DNA of 64,000 nt from HK1 sp965220535 (GTDB lineage: Bacteria > Pseudomonadota > Gammaproteobacteria > HK1), in assembly GCA_965220535.1 (NCBI GenBank), contig OZ244833.1, positions 1,054,001 through 1,118,000 on the forward strand. Direction: 5' to 3'. The translations under genes and the position numbers were made by a program. The notes under the pieces were generated by a model, which was given only the letters and a program-made list of their open reading frames with translations, was not told where the DNA came from and did not search any database. Positions 16,535 through 25,456 of the stretch are shown here, piece after piece; the stretch's first letter is position 1, and the number at the start of each line of letters is the position of its first letter.

Positions 16535-18412
16535 ATGAGTCATAGCGCTTCTTTGCCCGCTTCTTTGCCGTCCTCGGCAAAACCCGTCGAATCCCTCGAC
16601 TCGATGGTCGTGCGCTTTGTCGGGGATTCGGGAGACGGCATGCAACTCGCCGGCGATCGGCTTGCCGGCGTCTCCGCTTCGGCGGGCAACGATATCTCCA
16701 CCTTCCCCGATTTCCCCGCCGAAATTCGCGCCCCGAAAGGAACCCTGGCCGGGGTATCCGGCTTCCAAGTGCATTTTGCGGCGCGCGATATCCACACCCC
16801 GGGAGACGAGGTCGATATCCTGGTCGCGATGAACCCCGCGGCGTTGGTGCAAAACCTCTCCTTCTTGCGCCCCCAGGGCACCTTGATCGTCGACGAGGAT
16901 ATGTTCGATACGAAAAATCTGAAACTCGCCCGGATCGAGAAAAATCCCTTGGAAGATCGGGCGATCGACGATTTTCACCTGATCCGAGTGCCCCTGACCT
17001 CGCTCACCCGAGAAGCGGTGGAGGAAAGCGGCGTCGGACGCAAGATCGCGACCCGCTGCCGGAATTTTTTCGCGCTCGGTCTCGTCTATTGGCTCTGCGG
17101 CCGCAGCATGACGACCACCTTGGAGTGGATCGGCAGAAAATTCGGCGAGCGCCCGGAAGTGGCCGATGCCGACACCCGCGCCTTGCGCGCCGGCTGGAAC
17201 TTCGGCGAGACGACCGAGGCTTTCAAGCGCAGCTACCACGTGCCCCCCGCCGACCTCCCGCCGGGAGAGTATCGCAATATCACCGGCAACCAAGCCCTCG
17301 CCCTCGGGCTGATCACCGCTTCGGAACTCTCGGGCAAACCGATTTTCTACGGCTCCTACCCCATCACTCCGGCCAGCGATATCCTCCACGAACTCGCTCG
17401 CCACAAACGATTCGGCGTGCGCACCTTCCAAGCCGAGGACGAGATCGCCGCCATCACCTCGGCCATCGGCGCCGCCTACGGCGGAGCGATGGGGGTCACG
17501 GCATCGAGCGGCCCCGGAATCGCCCTCAAAACCGAGGCGATGGGGCTTGCGATCATGCTCGAACTGCCGCTGCTGGTCTTGAGCATCCAGCGCGGGGGGC
17601 CGAGCACCGGCTTGCCGACCAAACCCGAGCAATCGGATCTTCTGCAAGTGATGTTCGGGCGCAGCGGCGAATCCCCGCTGCCGGTATTGGCGGCCGCCGG
17701 ACCGACCGACTGCTTCGACATCGTGCTCGATGCCTGGCGGATCGCGACCCGCTTGATGACCCCGGTGGTCGTGCTCTCCGACGCCTTCGTCGCCAACGGA
17801 GCGGAGCCCTGGCGCATCCCGGATATCGCGCAGTTGGAGCCCATCGACATCGCCCATCCCGAAGCGAGAAGCGCCGACGATCCGCCCTTCTTGCCCTATT
17901 CCCGCAACGAATGGCTGGCTCGTCCCTGGGCCTTGCCGGGAACCCCGGGCCTTACGCATCGGGTGGGGAGTTTGGAAAAGCAAGACGGCACCGGCCATGT
18001 CAGTTACGATCCGGACAATCACGAAAAGATGGTGCATTTGCGAGCGCGCAAGGTGGCCAACGCGGTGCATCTCATCGAGGATCAGAGGGTCTTCGGCCCG
18101 GATCGCGGACCCTTGCTCCTGCTCTCTTGGGGCGGCACTTCAGGGGTCTGCCGCCAAGCGGTGGAGCGCATCGCGGCAAAGGGCAAGGCCGTTGCCCATA
18201 CCCACCTGCGCCACCTGCACCCCTTGCCCGCGAACTTGGGCGAAATTCTCGGCAACTACGAGACAGTGCTGGTCCCGGAAATGAACTTGGGCCAGCTGGC
18301 GATGATCTTGAGAGCCCGCTACCCGGTGAATATCGTCTCGTCGAATAGGGTTCGCGGCCGCCCTTTCATGGTTCGGGAATTGGTCGAAGCCATCGAGGAA
18401 GCACTCGCATGA
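16535..18412 (+). CDS. korA: 2-oxoacid:ferredoxin oxidoreductase, fused gamma-alpha subunit
   Basis: A 625-residue subunit of a KorAB-type enzyme that oxidatively decarboxylates 2-oxoglutarate (or another 2-oxoacid) to the acyl-CoA with ferredoxin, or runs in reverse. The N-terminal gamma domain carries VRFVGDSGDGMQLAGDRLAG near 27-46. The alpha (pyrimidine-binding) domain begins near 250 with GNQALALGLITASELSGK and YPITPASDILHELA, then FQAEDEIAAITSAIGAAYGG. The domain order and length match two-subunit KorAB. The start ATG at 16535 has no strong ribosome site; MVVRF 23 residues later is an alternative. korB overlaps the stop by four bases (ATGA), implying coupled translation. No ferredoxin gene is adjacent. 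Confidence 0.93.
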   Translation: MSHSASLPASLPSSAKPVESLDSMVVRFVGDSGDGMQLAGDRLAGVSASAGNDISTFPDFPAEIRAPKGTLAGVSGFQVHFAARDIHTPGDEVDILVAMNPAALVQNLSFLRPQGTLIVDEDMFDTKNLKLARIEKNPLEDRAIDDFHLIRVPLTSLTREAVEESGVGRKIATRCRNFFALGLVYWLCGRSMTTTLEWIGRKFGERPEVADADTRALRAGWNFGETTEAFKRSYHVPPADLPPGEYRNITGNQALALGLITASELSGKPIFYGSYPITPASDILHELARHKRFGVRTFQAEDEIAAITSAIGAAYGGAMGVTASSGPGIALKTEAMGLAIMLELPLLVLSIQRGGPSTGLPTKPEQSDLLQVMFGRSGESPLPVLAAAGPTDCFDIVLDAWRIATRLMTPVVVLSDAFVANGAEPWRIPDIAQLEPIDIAHPEARSADDPPFLPYSRNEWLARPWALPGTPGLTHRVGSLEKQDGTGHVSYDPDNHEKMVHLRARKVANAVHLIEDQRVFGPDRGPLLLLSWGGTSGVCRQAVERIAAKGKAVAHTHLRHLHPLPANLGEILGNYETVLVPEMNLGQLAMILRARYPVNIVSSNRVRGRPFMVRELVEAIEEALA

Positions 18413-19470
18413 CCAGCGCCGCCGAAGCGATGAAGCCCGCCCCGTCCTTGAAGGCGAAGGCCGCTAAAACCCCGGTCGCCGCCGATTTCGCCAGCGATCA
18501 GGAGATCCGCTGGTGCCCCGGATGCGGCGATTTCTCGATCCTCGCGCAGATGAAAAAGGCCCTACCGGAAATCGGCGTCAGACCGGAAAACCTGGTCTTC
18601 GTCTCCGGCATCGGCTGCTCGAGCCGCTTCCCCTACTACCTCGATACCTACGGCGTGCACAGCATTCACGGTCGGGCGCCGGCCATCGCCACCGGACTCA
18701 AAACGGTGCGGCCGGAGCTGCAGGTTTGGGTGATCACCGGCGACGGCGATGCCCTGAGCATCGGCGGCAACCATCTGATGCATGCCCTGCGGCGCAATGT
18801 CGATATCAAGATCCTGCTCTTCAACAACCGCATCTACGGCCTGACCAAGGGGCAATACTCCCCCACTTCCCTGCCCGGGCATATCACGCGCAGCACCCCC
18901 CAAGGCTCGGTGGATGCCCCCTTGCACCCGCTGTCGATCGCCCTTGGCAGCGAGGCGAGTTTCGTGGCGCGCTCGGTGGATACCCATACCGCGCATTTGG
19001 GAACGATCCTGCGGCGGGCGGCGGCGCATCGGGGCTCGGCTTTCGTCGAGATCTACCAAAACTGCAATATCTACAACGACGGGGCCTTCGAATACGCCAA
19101 GAATCAATCGTTGCGCAGCGATCGACTCGTGGAGGTGGAGCACGGACAACCGCTGATCTTCGGGGCGCAGCGGGACAAAGGCATCAGGCTCGACAATCTT
19201 CGCCTCGAGGCCGTGCCCTGCGGCGATGACGGGGTGAAGACCGAAGATCTGTTGGTCCACGATGAACAAGCAGCGGAGCCGACTCTGGCGATGATGATCG
19301 CGCGGATGCGGCAACCGGCGCTGCCCGAGGCGATCGGCGTCTTGCGCGCCGTCGAGCGACCGGTCTTCGGCGATCTCGTCAACGAACAGGTCGATGCCCA
19401 GCGCCGGCGCGACGGCGCCGGGGATCTCGCCGCCTTGTTTCGCGCCGGCGACACCTGGACGATCGAATAG
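18409..19470 (+). CDS. korB: 2-oxoacid:ferredoxin oxidoreductase, beta subunit
   Basis: A 353-residue ThDP-binding partner of KorA. It carries the N-terminal EIRWCPGCGDFSILAQMKKA near 30-49 and FVSGIGCSSRFPYY. The ThDP/metal motif is in ITGDGDALSIGGNHLMHA, with FNNRIYGLTKGQYSPTS after it. The start overlaps the korA stop codon (ATGA). The C-terminal 70 residues after ALPEAIGVL are a variable tail. Together the pair could serve a TCA-cycle shortcut independent of lipoamide 2-oxoglutarate dehydrogenase, or reductive carboxylation. The sequence does not decide between 2-oxoglutarate and other 2-oxoacids. Confidence 0.93.
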   Translation: MTSAAEAMKPAPSLKAKAAKTPVAADFASDQEIRWCPGCGDFSILAQMKKALPEIGVRPENLVFVSGIGCSSRFPYYLDTYGVHSIHGRAPAIATGLKTVRPELQVWVITGDGDALSIGGNHLMHALRRNVDIKILLFNNRIYGLTKGQYSPTSLPGHITRSTPQGSVDAPLHPLSIALGSEASFVARSVDTHTAHLGTILRRAAAHRGSAFVEIYQNCNIYNDGAFEYAKNQSLRSDRLVEVEHGQPLIFGAQRDKGIRLDNLRLEAVPCGDDGVKTEDLLVHDEQAAEPTLAMMIARMRQPALPEAIGVLRAVERPVFGDLVNEQVDAQRRRDGAGDLAALFRAGDTWTIE

Positions 19471-19870
19471 GGGGGAGTCGGACCGGGGATTCGACGAGCC
19501 TCGCCTCGAAGCGGTGCCCGGCGGCAAAGAAGTGCACCCATGAAACCTCATAAAAAGCCTGAAATTCATCCTGAAAGCCTTCATTCTTCTTTGGCTATTC
19601 GAATAGCGATCTCCGCGTATCACCACCTGCCCGCCCCTGACCATCGGGCAATCCATTATCGGTTATGGGGGGCCAACAATTCCACATGTCAACGCTGCCT
19701 GACATGACTCACCTATCCTGCGCGGGCTTGCCCGTGTCAATGCCTTGGCCCCTTAATTGTTCATGGGGCAAAGGATAGGGGGCAGCACCCCATCACCCCA
19801 GCGAGACCAGGACCATGTATCCGATACGGATAATCCGCCCCGCCACGGGGCCGTCGACCATCGTGGGCCG

Positions 19871-19900
19871 GTATCCGCATCGGTAGTATCCGCATCGGTA
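19871..19900 (+). repeat. 15-bp perfect tandem duplication
   Basis: GTATCCGCATCGGTA is repeated twice head to tail in the atypical region downstream of korB. Confidence 0.9.
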
Positions 19901-20360
19901 ACCTGTGAACAGCACATCGCCCGCGCACGGGCAGCAGGGCACGATGTGCCATACCAAAGCGAAATGGCCTCCCGTTTACGAAATACAGACCCGCCGGCCC
20001 CATCGACACGATCGGCAGGTGCCGATGATCCGCATCGATGGCGATGGCTACGAAATCCTCCGCCTGCACGATACGGGGCAGGCACACGATCCCACCGCCA
20101 TCCCTGCCCGTTTCAGCGACAAGGATGCAGCGCATCACCTACCGGCACAGGCGCAGAATTTCGCCCCGCAGGGGTGGGCGCATCGGAAAAGCGGCTGACC
20201 TACGCATCTTTGACGAGGGGAGGAAGGGCGATCGGCATATCCTCATTCATCGATGGATGCACTGATATGTAATTCCCTATTTTTATGCCTCCTGCCCGCT
20301 GTAGCGCCCTAGGGCTATCGAGATACTTTTGCAGCTTATGCGGCCGCCGGGGTTTCGTCC

Positions 20361-20560
20361 ACCGCCCCTCGCCTGAACTGGCTCGACAGAGCGTTGTCCG
20401 TGGCATTCGATCAGCCAGAATCGGTTGTAACGATCTTTGAACGCATGCAGTGCCTGCTTCAACTCTTCGATGGTCCAGAAGGTTTTTAGCCAGAGCAGGT
20501 TCTCCTTTAAGGTGTGGATGAATCGCTCGGCACAACCATTACCTTCTTCGGAAACGGACC
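20361..20560 (-). pseudogene. transposase/integrase-core (rve) fragment
   Basis: Read on the minus strand, about 65 residues match the C-terminal end of a DDE integrase-core transposase: VSEEGNGCAERFIHTLKENL, then WLKTFWTIEELKQALHAF and DRYNRFWLIECHGQRS. The Glu in CAERF is the expected last residue of the DDE triad. Nothing upstream encodes the rest of the catalytic core, and no terminal inverted repeats were identified. It is a truncated remnant of an insertion sequence, probably IS3/IS481-like. Its upstream end abuts the decayed hyuB copies. Confidence 0.75.
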
Positions 20561-20576
20561 AAGGACGGCGATGTCG

Positions 20577-20907
20577 CCCGATAGCGGCGAGCCCTCGGCA
20601 AATCCCAGCGACGACCGCTCGTCGCCTCATGGGTCCGATTCAACCGATCTTGCCGGTATTCGATCCCATCCTCGAGCCGTAGAAATCTCTTGCCGCCGTG
20701 CGCGACACCCTTCGAAACCCGTTGACGGGAATCGCTCGGCCCGCCTCCGAGGGCATGCGGAATCGACTTGTCGCCGCGAGGAATGCGCCAAGTTCCTTCG
20801 CCTTTCGAAAGCGCAGCGGAATCAAACCTACCCCCTGACTCCCTTCGCGACCCCTCGGTGCCCCGGCACCGAATGAACGATGCGATCGAATGCGGCGAGC
20901 CCTAGGC
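20577..20907 (-). pseudogene. decayed tandem copies of the hyuB 3' end
   Basis: This stretch aligns by eye to the 3' end of the neighbouring hyuB gene plus its flank. About 20730-20820 corresponds to about 21068-21160, sharing the pattern around TCACCGCGAGGGATGCGC, and 20879-20897 corresponds to 21224-21242. The junction word GCGGCGAGCCC..GGCAAATCCC occurs at 20584 and again at 20892, marking the end of an even older, truncated unit. Similarity is roughly 70-80% with indels, and the frame is destroyed. It is non-functional. Confidence 0.75.
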
Positions 20908-20926
20908 AAATCCCGTCGCCGATCGC

Positions 20927-22633
20927 TCATCGCATCGAAAGGTCGATTCGATCGATCTCGTCGGCATTCGATTCCGGCTCGAAAGCGTAGGAATCCCTCG
21001 CCACGGCGGGCGAAATCCTCCCGGCGAGGAGGTCTTGCGCGACATCCTTCGGATCCCGTCGGCGGGGATCGCCGAGCCCGCCGCCGCCGGGGGTATGCAG
21101 AATCAACCTCTCACCGCGAGGGATGCGCTGGGTTCCTTTGCCCTTCAAAAACGCACCGGAGGCAAGCCATACACCCCCTCGATCCCCCTCGCGCCCTCCT
21201 TGGCGTCCCTGCGCCGGATGAACGATGCGATCGAATGCGGCGAGGAGTTCGAAATCCCTGTCGAGGGCCGATTCGATTTCGATCACCTGCCCCAAGCCGC
21301 CGCGCCAACGACCGACGCCGCCGGAATCGGTGCGCAACTCCTTGCGCCGAAAGATCACCGGAGCCACCGACTCGTTGATCTCCACCGGCGTGCCCCGCAC
21401 CCCGCTCGGGTAGGCGGTAGCGGAAAGGCCGTCTTTGCCGGGGCGGGCGCCGGTACCCCCGTTGCAAACCGCGGTGACGGCGAAAAGCGCCCCGCCTTTT
21501 TGATTGGCGCCGCGTTCGCTCTCCCCGCGCATCGTCACATTCCACAAACAGGACGCCCCTTCGGCCGGCACTCGCTCGGGGACCGCCTGGGCCAAGGCCC
21601 CGAAAACCACATCCGGAAGCATCTGGCCGATCACATGCCGCGAACAAACCGGCGAGGGCCAAGGGGCGTTGAGCACGCAACCCTCGGGGGCGCGCACGGT
21701 GAAGGGCGAAAGCGAGCCGTGATTGTTCGGCACCTCGGCGCTGACGATGCACGAAAGACCGAAACAGGTATAAGCGGCGGTATATGCCATCGGGACATTG
21801 ACGCCGTAGTTCGACTTCGGCGAGGTGCCGTCGAAATCGACCTCGATCCCCGAAGGGTCGATCTTCAGCCTCGCCACCAGATCCAGCGGCTTCTCGTAGC
21901 CGTCGATGCGCATCGCGTTGCGGTATTCCCCGGCGGGGAGCGCGGCGACCTCCGCCAACACCGCCCGGCGCGATGCCGAGCAAATATGGTCGGCGAGATC
22001 GTCCAGATCTCGCAGATCGAATTCCTTCATCATCTCCGTCAAACGCTCGCACCCCACATCGTTGCAAGCGGCCAAAGAATAGACATCGCCCTCGGATTCC
22101 ACCGGCTGACGGGTATTGGCGCGCACCATCTCCATCAGGGTCTCGTTGATCCGACCCCGATCCGCGAGTTTCAGCATCGGGATATAGATCCCCTCCATCA
22201 GCACATCGGTGGCGTCGGGGCCGAAGCCGATGCCGCCTACATCCGTCAGATGCGAGGTGCAAGAAAACAAGGCGACGATCCGGCCCTCGTGAAAACAAGG
22301 AGTGGTCAACACGAAATCGTTGAGATGACCGGTGCCCATCCACGGATCGTTGGTGATGTAGATATCCCCTTCGTTCATCGTATCGACGGGGAAGCGGCGC
22401 AGAAAATGCTTGACCGACTCCGCCATGGAATTGACATGCCCCGGGGTTCCGGTCACGGCTTGGGCGAGCATCCGACCTCGGGTATCGAATACTCCGGCGG
22501 AAAGATCGCCGGCCTCGCGCACGATCGGGGAAAAAGCGGTGCGCATCAGGGTTTGCGCTTGCTCCTCGACCACCGCGATCAGGCGGTTCCACAGGATCTG
22601 CATCCGAATCACCTGCATGGCATCGGCGCTCAT
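20927..22633 (-). CDS. hydantoinase B / oxoprolinase family protein
   Basis: A 568-residue HyuB-type subunit of an ATP-dependent hydantoinase, 5-oxoprolinase or acetone-carboxylase-like enzyme. Family marks include the opening LWNRLIAVVEEQAQTLMRTA, SPIVREAGDLSAGVFD, GTPGHVNSMAESV, EGDIYITNDPWMGTGHLNDF and the C-terminal HTPGGGGLGDP. A strong GAGGAG site precedes the ATG. These enzymes normally need a HyuA partner, which is absent from the window, so it is either encoded elsewhere or this is a stand-alone variant. It is the last gene of a minus-strand cluster with a CoA-transferase and two small alpha/beta-barrel genes. Decayed copies of its 3' end lie just downstream. Confidence 0.9.
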   Translation of the reverse strand: MSADAMQVIRMQILWNRLIAVVEEQAQTLMRTAFSPIVREAGDLSAGVFDTRGRMLAQAVTGTPGHVNSMAESVKHFLRRFPVDTMNEGDIYITNDPWMGTGHLNDFVLTTPCFHEGRIVALFSCTSHLTDVGGIGFGPDATDVLMEGIYIPMLKLADRGRINETLMEMVRANTRQPVESEGDVYSLAACNDVGCERLTEMMKEFDLRDLDDLADHICSASRRAVLAEVAALPAGEYRNAMRIDGYEKPLDLVARLKIDPSGIEVDFDGTSPKSNYGVNVPMAYTAAYTCFGLSCIVSAEVPNNHGSLSPFTVRAPEGCVLNAPWPSPVCSRHVIGQMLPDVVFGALAQAVPERVPAEGASCLWNVTMRGESERGANQKGGALFAVTAVCNGGTGARPGKDGLSATAYPSGVRGTPVEINESVAPVIFRRKELRTDSGGVGRWRGGLGQVIEIESALDRDFELLAAFDRIVHPAQGRQGGREGDRGGVWLASGAFLKGKGTQRIPRGERLILHTPGGGGLGDPRRRDPKDVAQDLLAGRISPAVARDSYAFEPESNADEIDRIDLSMR

Positions 22634-23015
22634 CGATCGCTCCTCATCCGGTCAGTCGCGGAAAATGCCGCGGAAGTCTTGAAAAAGGTATCGGCTTCGA
22701 TAGCTCGCGCGAGCCGCGAAGGCGTCGAGCGAGGCTCCGGTTCCTTCCATCCGACCCTCTTTATCCGACGAGCCGCGCGTCGCTCGAAGCCGGTATATCG
22801 GCGAGGATCTCGTCGGCAGGCAGTCCGAAAAGATATGCCGGACGAAGGCCCGGCGCCGACAGCGCCGGGGTTCCAAACCGGGATCGGCGCTCGTCGATGA
22901 TTCCTCGTTCGACAAATCGCGAAAAAGGATATCGGCTTCGATGCCTCGCACAAGCCGCCGAGAAAACGACGCGACGAGCTTATCTACCCGACGAGCTTTC
23001 TGGCCGACGATCCTT
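22634..23015 (-). pseudogene. decayed duplicate of the CoA-transferase 3' end and spacer
   Basis: The 382 bp between hyuB and the CoA-transferase gene contain a diverged copy of the transferase 3' end. The stretch 22800-22853 aligns with 23079-23131 (shared core AAGGATCTCGTCGG and TGCCGGACGAA). The stretch near 22672-22720 aligns with the spacer near 22917-22965 (shared ATCGGCTTCGAT). The unit is about 250-280 bp. No open frame survives. It lies downstream of its parent gene in the direction of transcription. Confidence 0.7.
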
Positions 23016-24224
23016 CTACGCGACGATCCGGGCATCGCGCAACGCCCCGATCCGCGCCGCGCTCAACCCCAGCACATCGGCAAGGATCTCGTCGGTATGC
23101 TGCCCGAGAAGAGGTGCCGGACGAACCGCCCGACGCTCGTGGCGTTCGAACTCCAAGGGGGATCCGGGCATCATGAAGGCGCCGATCCCCGGCTGCTCGA
23201 CATCGTCGAAAAGGGGGTTGTCGGTGGAACAGCGCGGATCCTCGCGCACCATCTGAGAAAAACTTCGATAAGGCCCCCAACAAACATCGGCTTTGTCGAA
23301 AGCGGCGCGGACCTCTTCGTAAGTCCGCGCCCCGATCCATCGGGCAACGATCGGAGCGATCGAATCCCGGGCCTCGAAACGCCGACCCTCGTCGCTCAGA
23401 TCCACCCCGAGCATCGCCTCGATATGCGAGATCGCTCGATGCCCGTCGATGGCGTCGAGCAACGCCCGCCATTGCCTGCCGGTAATGGCGACCACCATCA
23501 CCCGACGACCGTCCCGGGTTTCGAAATCGCGTCCGAAGGCGCCGTAAACATCGTTCCCCGTCGGCTCTCGTTCGCTGCCGTTGATCATCGCCTCGGCGAT
23601 ATGGCCGAGGTTGCCGACCGTCGCATAAGCGACATCCGAAAGCGCCAGCGTAATCTCCTCGCCCTCGCCGGTTTTCGAGCGCCGCCGCAGGGCGGCCATC
23701 AATCCCAAGGCCGCGGTCAAACCGGTGGTGACATCCCACGCGGGGAATACATGGTTGACCGGGGCATCTAAGCGGGCGTTTCCGGTGGCGAAGGGATAGC
23801 CGATCGCGCTGTTGACGGTGTAGTCCAAGGCCGTCGATCCATCGCGATGACCGATGATGCGCAGCATGATCACATCGGCTCGGCGTCGCGACAACGAGGC
23901 AAAGGAAAGCTCCCCGCGCGGCGGAAGATTGGTCAAAAAACAGCCGCCGTCCTCGCCGGGGCGGGCGATCAATTCGGCGACGATCTCCTGCCCCTCGGGG
24001 GTTTTCGTATCCACCAAGACGGAGCGTTTGCATTTGTTCAGGCTCGCCCAATAAAGACTGGTGCCGCCGGCGGTGAGCGGCCAACGACCGGCATCGACCC
24101 CGCCGCCCGGGGGATCGATACGAATCACATCCGCCCCGAGCTGGGCCAAAGCGAGCCCGCCGGTCGGCGCGGCCACGAAGGCCGAGGCCTCCACGATGCG
24201 AAGGCCTTCGAGAATTCCGTACAT
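23016..24224 (-). CDS. CaiB/BaiF family (class III) CoA-transferase
   Basis: A 402-residue class III CoA-transferase that would move CoA between carboxylic acids. It opens with the family pattern LEGLRIVEASAFVAAPTGGL and LAQLGADVIRIDPPGGG. The segment FPAWDVTTGLTAALGLMAAL (about 155-174) carries the Asp expected to form the acyl anhydride. The end has GSPLEFERHERRAVRPAPLLGQHTDE-type features of the family (split here for brevity at RRAVRPAPLLG). The start has an excellent GGAGGAA site, which overlaps the end of the upstream 126-residue gene, so the two are translationally linked. The substrate is unknown. Confidence 0.9.
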   Translation of the reverse strand: MYGILEGLRIVEASAFVAAPTGGLALAQLGADVIRIDPPGGGVDAGRWPLTAGGTSLYWASLNKCKRSVLVDTKTPEGQEIVAELIARPGEDGGCFLTNLPPRGELSFASLSRRRADVIMLRIIGHRDGSTALDYTVNSAIGYPFATGNARLDAPVNHVFPAWDVTTGLTAALGLMAALRRRSKTGEGEEITLALSDVAYATVGNLGHIAEAMINGSEREPTGNDVYGAFGRDFETRDGRRVMVVAITGRQWRALLDAIDGHRAISHIEAMLGVDLSDEGRRFEARDSIAPIVARWIGARTYEEVRAAFDKADVCWGPYRSFSQMVREDPRCSTDNPLFDDVEQPGIGAFMMPGSPLEFERHERRAVRPAPLLGQHTDEILADVLGLSAARIGALRDARIVA

Positions 24225-24230
24225 GGCAAA

Positions 24231-24611
24231 TCATTCCTCCTCGGCGGCGCCGAACGTGCGCGTCATCTGCAAAAGCGCATGACGGCGATTGCGGGTGAAA
24301 GGACGCACCTCGCTCGACCAACGCCCGCGCTCCACCGCCTTCGACCACGCCTCGCTTTTCAAAACATCGGGACTTTCGATCCCGTAAAGGGCATGCCACG
24401 CGGGCGTTTCTCCCCGCGGCATATCCTGAACACACCCCTCGATCGCCAATGCGAAATCGCAAGCCTTCATGCGACGAACCCAAAGCACTCCGGGCACCTC
24501 GAGCAAAGCGGGGATATGTTCGTCGTCATAGACCTCATCGAAAAGGGCTTCCTTTTCCGGATCGACATCCATGGCGGCAACGAAAATATAAGGGGCTTTT
24601 TTGAAATTCAC
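24231..24611 (-). CDS. hypothetical dimeric alpha/beta-barrel-type protein
   Basis: A 126-residue cytosolic protein starting at a GTG with an AGAGGAT site eight bases upstream. It opens with APYIFVAAMDVDPEKEALFD and then VYDDEHIPALLEVPGV, a pattern typical of ferredoxin-fold dimeric barrel proteins such as EthD-like or antibiotic-monooxygenase-like families. The family assignment is by pattern only. It sits six bases before the CoA-transferase start and 165 bp after the other small barrel-type gene, so it probably takes part in the same degradation pathway. The catalytic role is unknown. Confidence 0.75.
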   Translation of the reverse strand: MNFKKAPYIFVAAMDVDPEKEALFDEVYDDEHIPALLEVPGVLWVRRMKACDFALAIEGCVQDMPRGETPAWHALYGIESPDVLKSEAWSKAVERGRWSSEVRPFTRNRRHALLQMTRTFGAAEEE

Positions 24612-24776
24612 GAGCGATATCCTCTTGAACGAGCGTCATCACGCCCTTCGACGATACGATGACGATTGTGCACCCTATCGCCCTCGTCTTTCACCGGCGG
24701 CGTTCTCTTTCGAACCGTCGATCCTTCTTTCGGGCTTTGCCTTTTGCGGATGCGAAAAGCGAAGACGCGATCCCTT

Positions 24777-25076
24777 TCAATCCCGCCCGCCCTTGGAAAT
24801 ATGAATCTCCCGCGATACGACGATATCGGCATAGCGCTCTCGAGTGCGCGCCAAGATCGCCGAGGCCTTGTGCTCCTCGAAGGCTTGCGCATCCCGATAC
24901 ATCTCGAAAAGAAACACCCGATTTTCCTCCTCCAAGTCATCGCAGACCTCGAAGCGAAGACAACCCGGCTCGCCGGCAAGGGTACTTTTCGCATGCTCTT
25001 GGATGATGCGAACGAACTCCTCTTTATGCCCCGCCTCGATGTCGAACTTCACGATCAGACATATCAGGGATTTCAT
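24777..25076 (-). CDS. antibiotic biosynthesis monooxygenase (ABM) domain protein
   Basis: A 99-residue ABM-fold protein: LICLIVKFDIEAGHKEEFVR, then AGEPGCLRFEVCDDLEEENR, VFLFEMYRDAQAFEEHKAS and a C-terminal IVVSREIH strand. Such proteins are small cofactor-free monooxygenases or isomerases, often in aromatic or quinone breakdown. The ATG at 25076 is chosen because homology starts there; an in-frame ATG at 25202 would add 42 unconserved residues. It is the first gene of the minus-strand cluster that continues with the 126-residue barrel protein, CoA-transferase and hyuB. Confidence 0.85.
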   Translation of the reverse strand: MKSLICLIVKFDIEAGHKEEFVRIIQEHAKSTLAGEPGCLRFEVCDDLEEENRVFLFEMYRDAQAFEEHKASAILARTRERYADIVVSREIHISKGGRD

Positions 25077-25456
25077 GGTTATGCGTCCTTGTGCTCGGGT
25101 GGGCTTCGTGCTTCGGGAATCTTGCTTCGGTAGCCGACAGGCGGTTTCTCGTCGGATGACGCCGGCCACGGCCGATCGATGATATTCGACGAATTCCCGC
25201 ATCGAGCGAGACGCCGCGCATCTTCGCTTTCAAGCAACGCTTTTTTCGTCTTCCGAATCCGCAAACGACGATCTCGATATGGCAAGCCGGAGGCGGCGAA
25301 CAGCGCTCGCCTCCCAAACGCACCACGGCTCCCTAATGCAAACTCTTTCAGGATTGACCTTCGAAAAGCGCAAGCGCGAGCGAAACTCGGCACCCTATCA
25401 CCCGATAATTCGTCGATCTTTCCTCGGCGACAAACCCGAACGCGGGTTCCCGTCAA
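25077..25456. other. spacer between ABM gene and ankyrin gene
   Basis: These 380 bp contain no supported gene. A six-base-pair hairpin (AACCCG/CGGGTT) at 25433-25448, just downstream of the ankyrin gene, has no good T-tract. The promoter of the ABM cluster should lie here but could not be placed. Confidence 0.4.

Larger units (their letters stand above)
19471..20576. other. atypical non-genic region with IS remnant
   Basis: This stretch differs from the rest of the window in texture: fewer GATATC/TCGAT words and several A+T-rich runs after korB. Overlapping open frames at 19757-20272 (plus) and 19761-20138 (minus) read plausibly but match nothing I know, and I cannot choose between strands. 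A 15-bp perfect duplication sits at 19871-19900. A transposase fragment occupies 20361-20560. It looks like decayed mobile DNA (inference). Confidence 0.45.

Noticed and set aside
19757..20272. Hypothetical proteins on either strand in the atypical region
   Set aside because: Competing frames on both strands, no ribosome sites and no recognised motif; listed only as an unassigned region.
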